Below, in pieces: positions 63,316 to 64,000 of a stretch of DNA of 64,000 nucleotides. A model generated the notes under the pieces. The model ran no database searches. It was not told where the DNA came from and worked only from the letters and a program-made list of their open reading frames with translations. The stretch comes from Streptosporangium sp. NBC_01495 (GTDB taxonomy: Bacteria; Actinomycetota; Actinomycetes; Streptosporangiales; Streptosporangiaceae). Position 1 is the stretch's first letter. Every line of letters begins with the position of its first letter. The translations under genes were made by a program, and so were the position numbers. The stretch spans positions 9,548,001 through 9,612,000 of the forward strand of contig NZ_CP109430.1 of assembly GCF_036250735.1 (NCBI RefSeq), written 5' to 3'.

Positions 63316-64000
63316 TTGGGCGAAGTCGGGCGGGAGGGCGCCGCACCCACACCCAGGCAGGTCAGGACCCTCTTCCTGAGGGCGGGTCGCCTCCTGTCCC
63401 ACGCGCGCACGCTGCTCGCCGATGACGCGCGGGCGCGCGCCGACGCCCAGCGGGCGCTGTCCTCCATGCGCACGCGCCTGGCACGCGAGGAACTGGGGTC
63501 GATTCCCCTGGCGCGCCTGAAGGACGTCACCGTGGGGCGGCTGCGCCTCAGGCCCTTCGAACAGGCCGGCTACCAGACGATCTTGGACATCCTGGACACC
63601 ACGCCGTACGCGCTCCAGCTGCTCCCCGGGGTCGGATCGTGGAACGCGAGACAGGCACACGCCGCCGCCGGGCAGATCGCCAAGGCGGTGGAGGAGACGG
63701 TGGCGCTGCGGATCGACGTCGACCGGCAGGACGACGAGACCACGGCCCTGCTGATCGCGCTGAACCGGCTGGTGAACGCCGGCCCCGACCTGCCGCGCGC
63801 GGGCGGCGCCGCGCGGAGGATCGAGGAGAGGCTGGCCTCGCTCCTGCCCGCCGCGCAACCGGCTCGCGGGTGGTTGCGGATGCTCCTCGCGGGCCGGGGA
63901 GGCCGTCACCGCGCGCAGGAGGCCGTCGCGCGGATCGGGGACGTGATCGCGGAGGCGAACGCGTCCGACACGGCACTGCTTTTCAGCCAGGCCTCCGTGG
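63316..64000 (+). CDS. Partial protein with helix-hairpin-helix segment (helicase-like N-terminus?)
   Basis: The frame runs off the window after 228 residues, so it is 3'-truncated here. The only start possible after the in-frame stop at 63298 is TTG 63316, which is preceded by GGGAGGGACGAG, a strong ribosome site. The sequence is all-helical, Arg/Ala-rich. A segment LLPGVGSWNARQAHAAAGQI (about residues 101-120) resembles a helix-hairpin-helix DNA-binding unit. Such N-termini occur in large actinobacterial DEAD/SNF2-type helicases, but the diagnostic motifs would lie outside the window, so the name is open. Confidence 0.6.
   Translation, partial: MGEVGREGAAPTPRQVRTLFLRAGRLLSHARTLLADDARARADAQRALSSMRTRLAREELGSIPLARLKDVTVGRLRLRPFEQAGYQTILDILDTTPYALQLLPGVGSWNARQAHAAAGQIAKAVEETVALRIDVDRQDDETTALLIALNRLVNAGPDLPRAGGAARRIEERLASLLPAAQPARGWLRMLLAGRGGRHRAQEAVARIGDVIAEANASDTALLFSQASV

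Noticed and set aside
1..64000. tRNA, rRNA, CRISPR arrays, insertion sequences, phage genes
   Set aside because: None seen: no cloverleaf-like segments with CCA-region features were noticed, no spaced identical repeats of CRISPR size, no transposase or integrase motifs.

Overview
The window is 64 kb of very GC-rich chromosome from a mycelial actinomycete, most likely a member of the Streptosporangiales (Streptosporangium/Nonomuraea/Microbispora type). The evidence is a strong G/C preference at third codon positions, frequent GTG starts, two conservon operons, a mycothiol-type maleylpyruvate isomerase domain, many small regulator-target pairs and a class IV lanthipeptide locus. I see no rRNA, tRNA, CRISPR array or insertion sequence. 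These assignments come from reading the sequence only; no database search was run.

Layout. 1-2.1 kb: a small P-loop NTPase and a secreted serine hydrolase, followed by a short aldo/keto reductase gene relic. 2.16-14.7 kb: a lanthipeptide cluster on the minus strand. In transcription order it holds a large LuxR-family ATPase regulator, a LanL synthetase (lyase-kinase-cyclase with zinc ligands), a prolyl-oligopeptidase, three Cys-rich precursor peptides of 49-51 aa and two half-ABC exporters. 15-22.2 kb: an aldo/keto reductase, a DHFR-like protein with an ArsR-type regulator, an ECF sigma factor with a membrane partner, an imine-reductase-like enzyme with a mycothiol-type protein and a divergent GlxA/AraC regulator, and a GlsB-type stress membrane protein. 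23-27.3 kb: a Tat-exported flavin oxidoreductase, a membrane acyltransferase and an SDR. 27.4-34.7 kb: two convergent conservons, one complete (A-B-C-D) and one without the GTPase. 34.8-39.5 kb: a DUF998 protein and the xylose genes xylB-xylA with a divergent ROK repressor. 39.5-44.3 kb: an accessory block of overlapping unknown genes with an XRE regulator and a HAD hydrolase, plus a decayed segmental duplication. 44.3-47.5 kb: a MarR/VOC pair with clear operators, an asparaginase and an unknown protein. 47.9-55 kb: two NarL-type two-component systems, a DUF4097 protein, a TetR regulator and a serine hydrolase. 55.4-57.8 kb: one ORF joining a complete GH1 beta-glucosidase to a complete LacI-type repressor, with a CelR/CebR-like operator upstream. 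58-64 kb: a lipoprotein, an HxlR/MFS pair, a small secreted protein, a GNAT acetyltransferase and the start of an HhH-containing protein.

The most unusual items are these. (1) The three lanthipeptide cores are built from tandem Cys-X-X-Ser/Thr tetrads. (2) The GH1-LacI fusion combines an enzyme and its likely repressor in one polypeptide. (3) The two conservons are convergent and only one has a GTPase. (4) Several genes carry tandem repeats that copy their own stop-codon region downstream. (5) There is a frameshifted duplicate of an unknown gene block.
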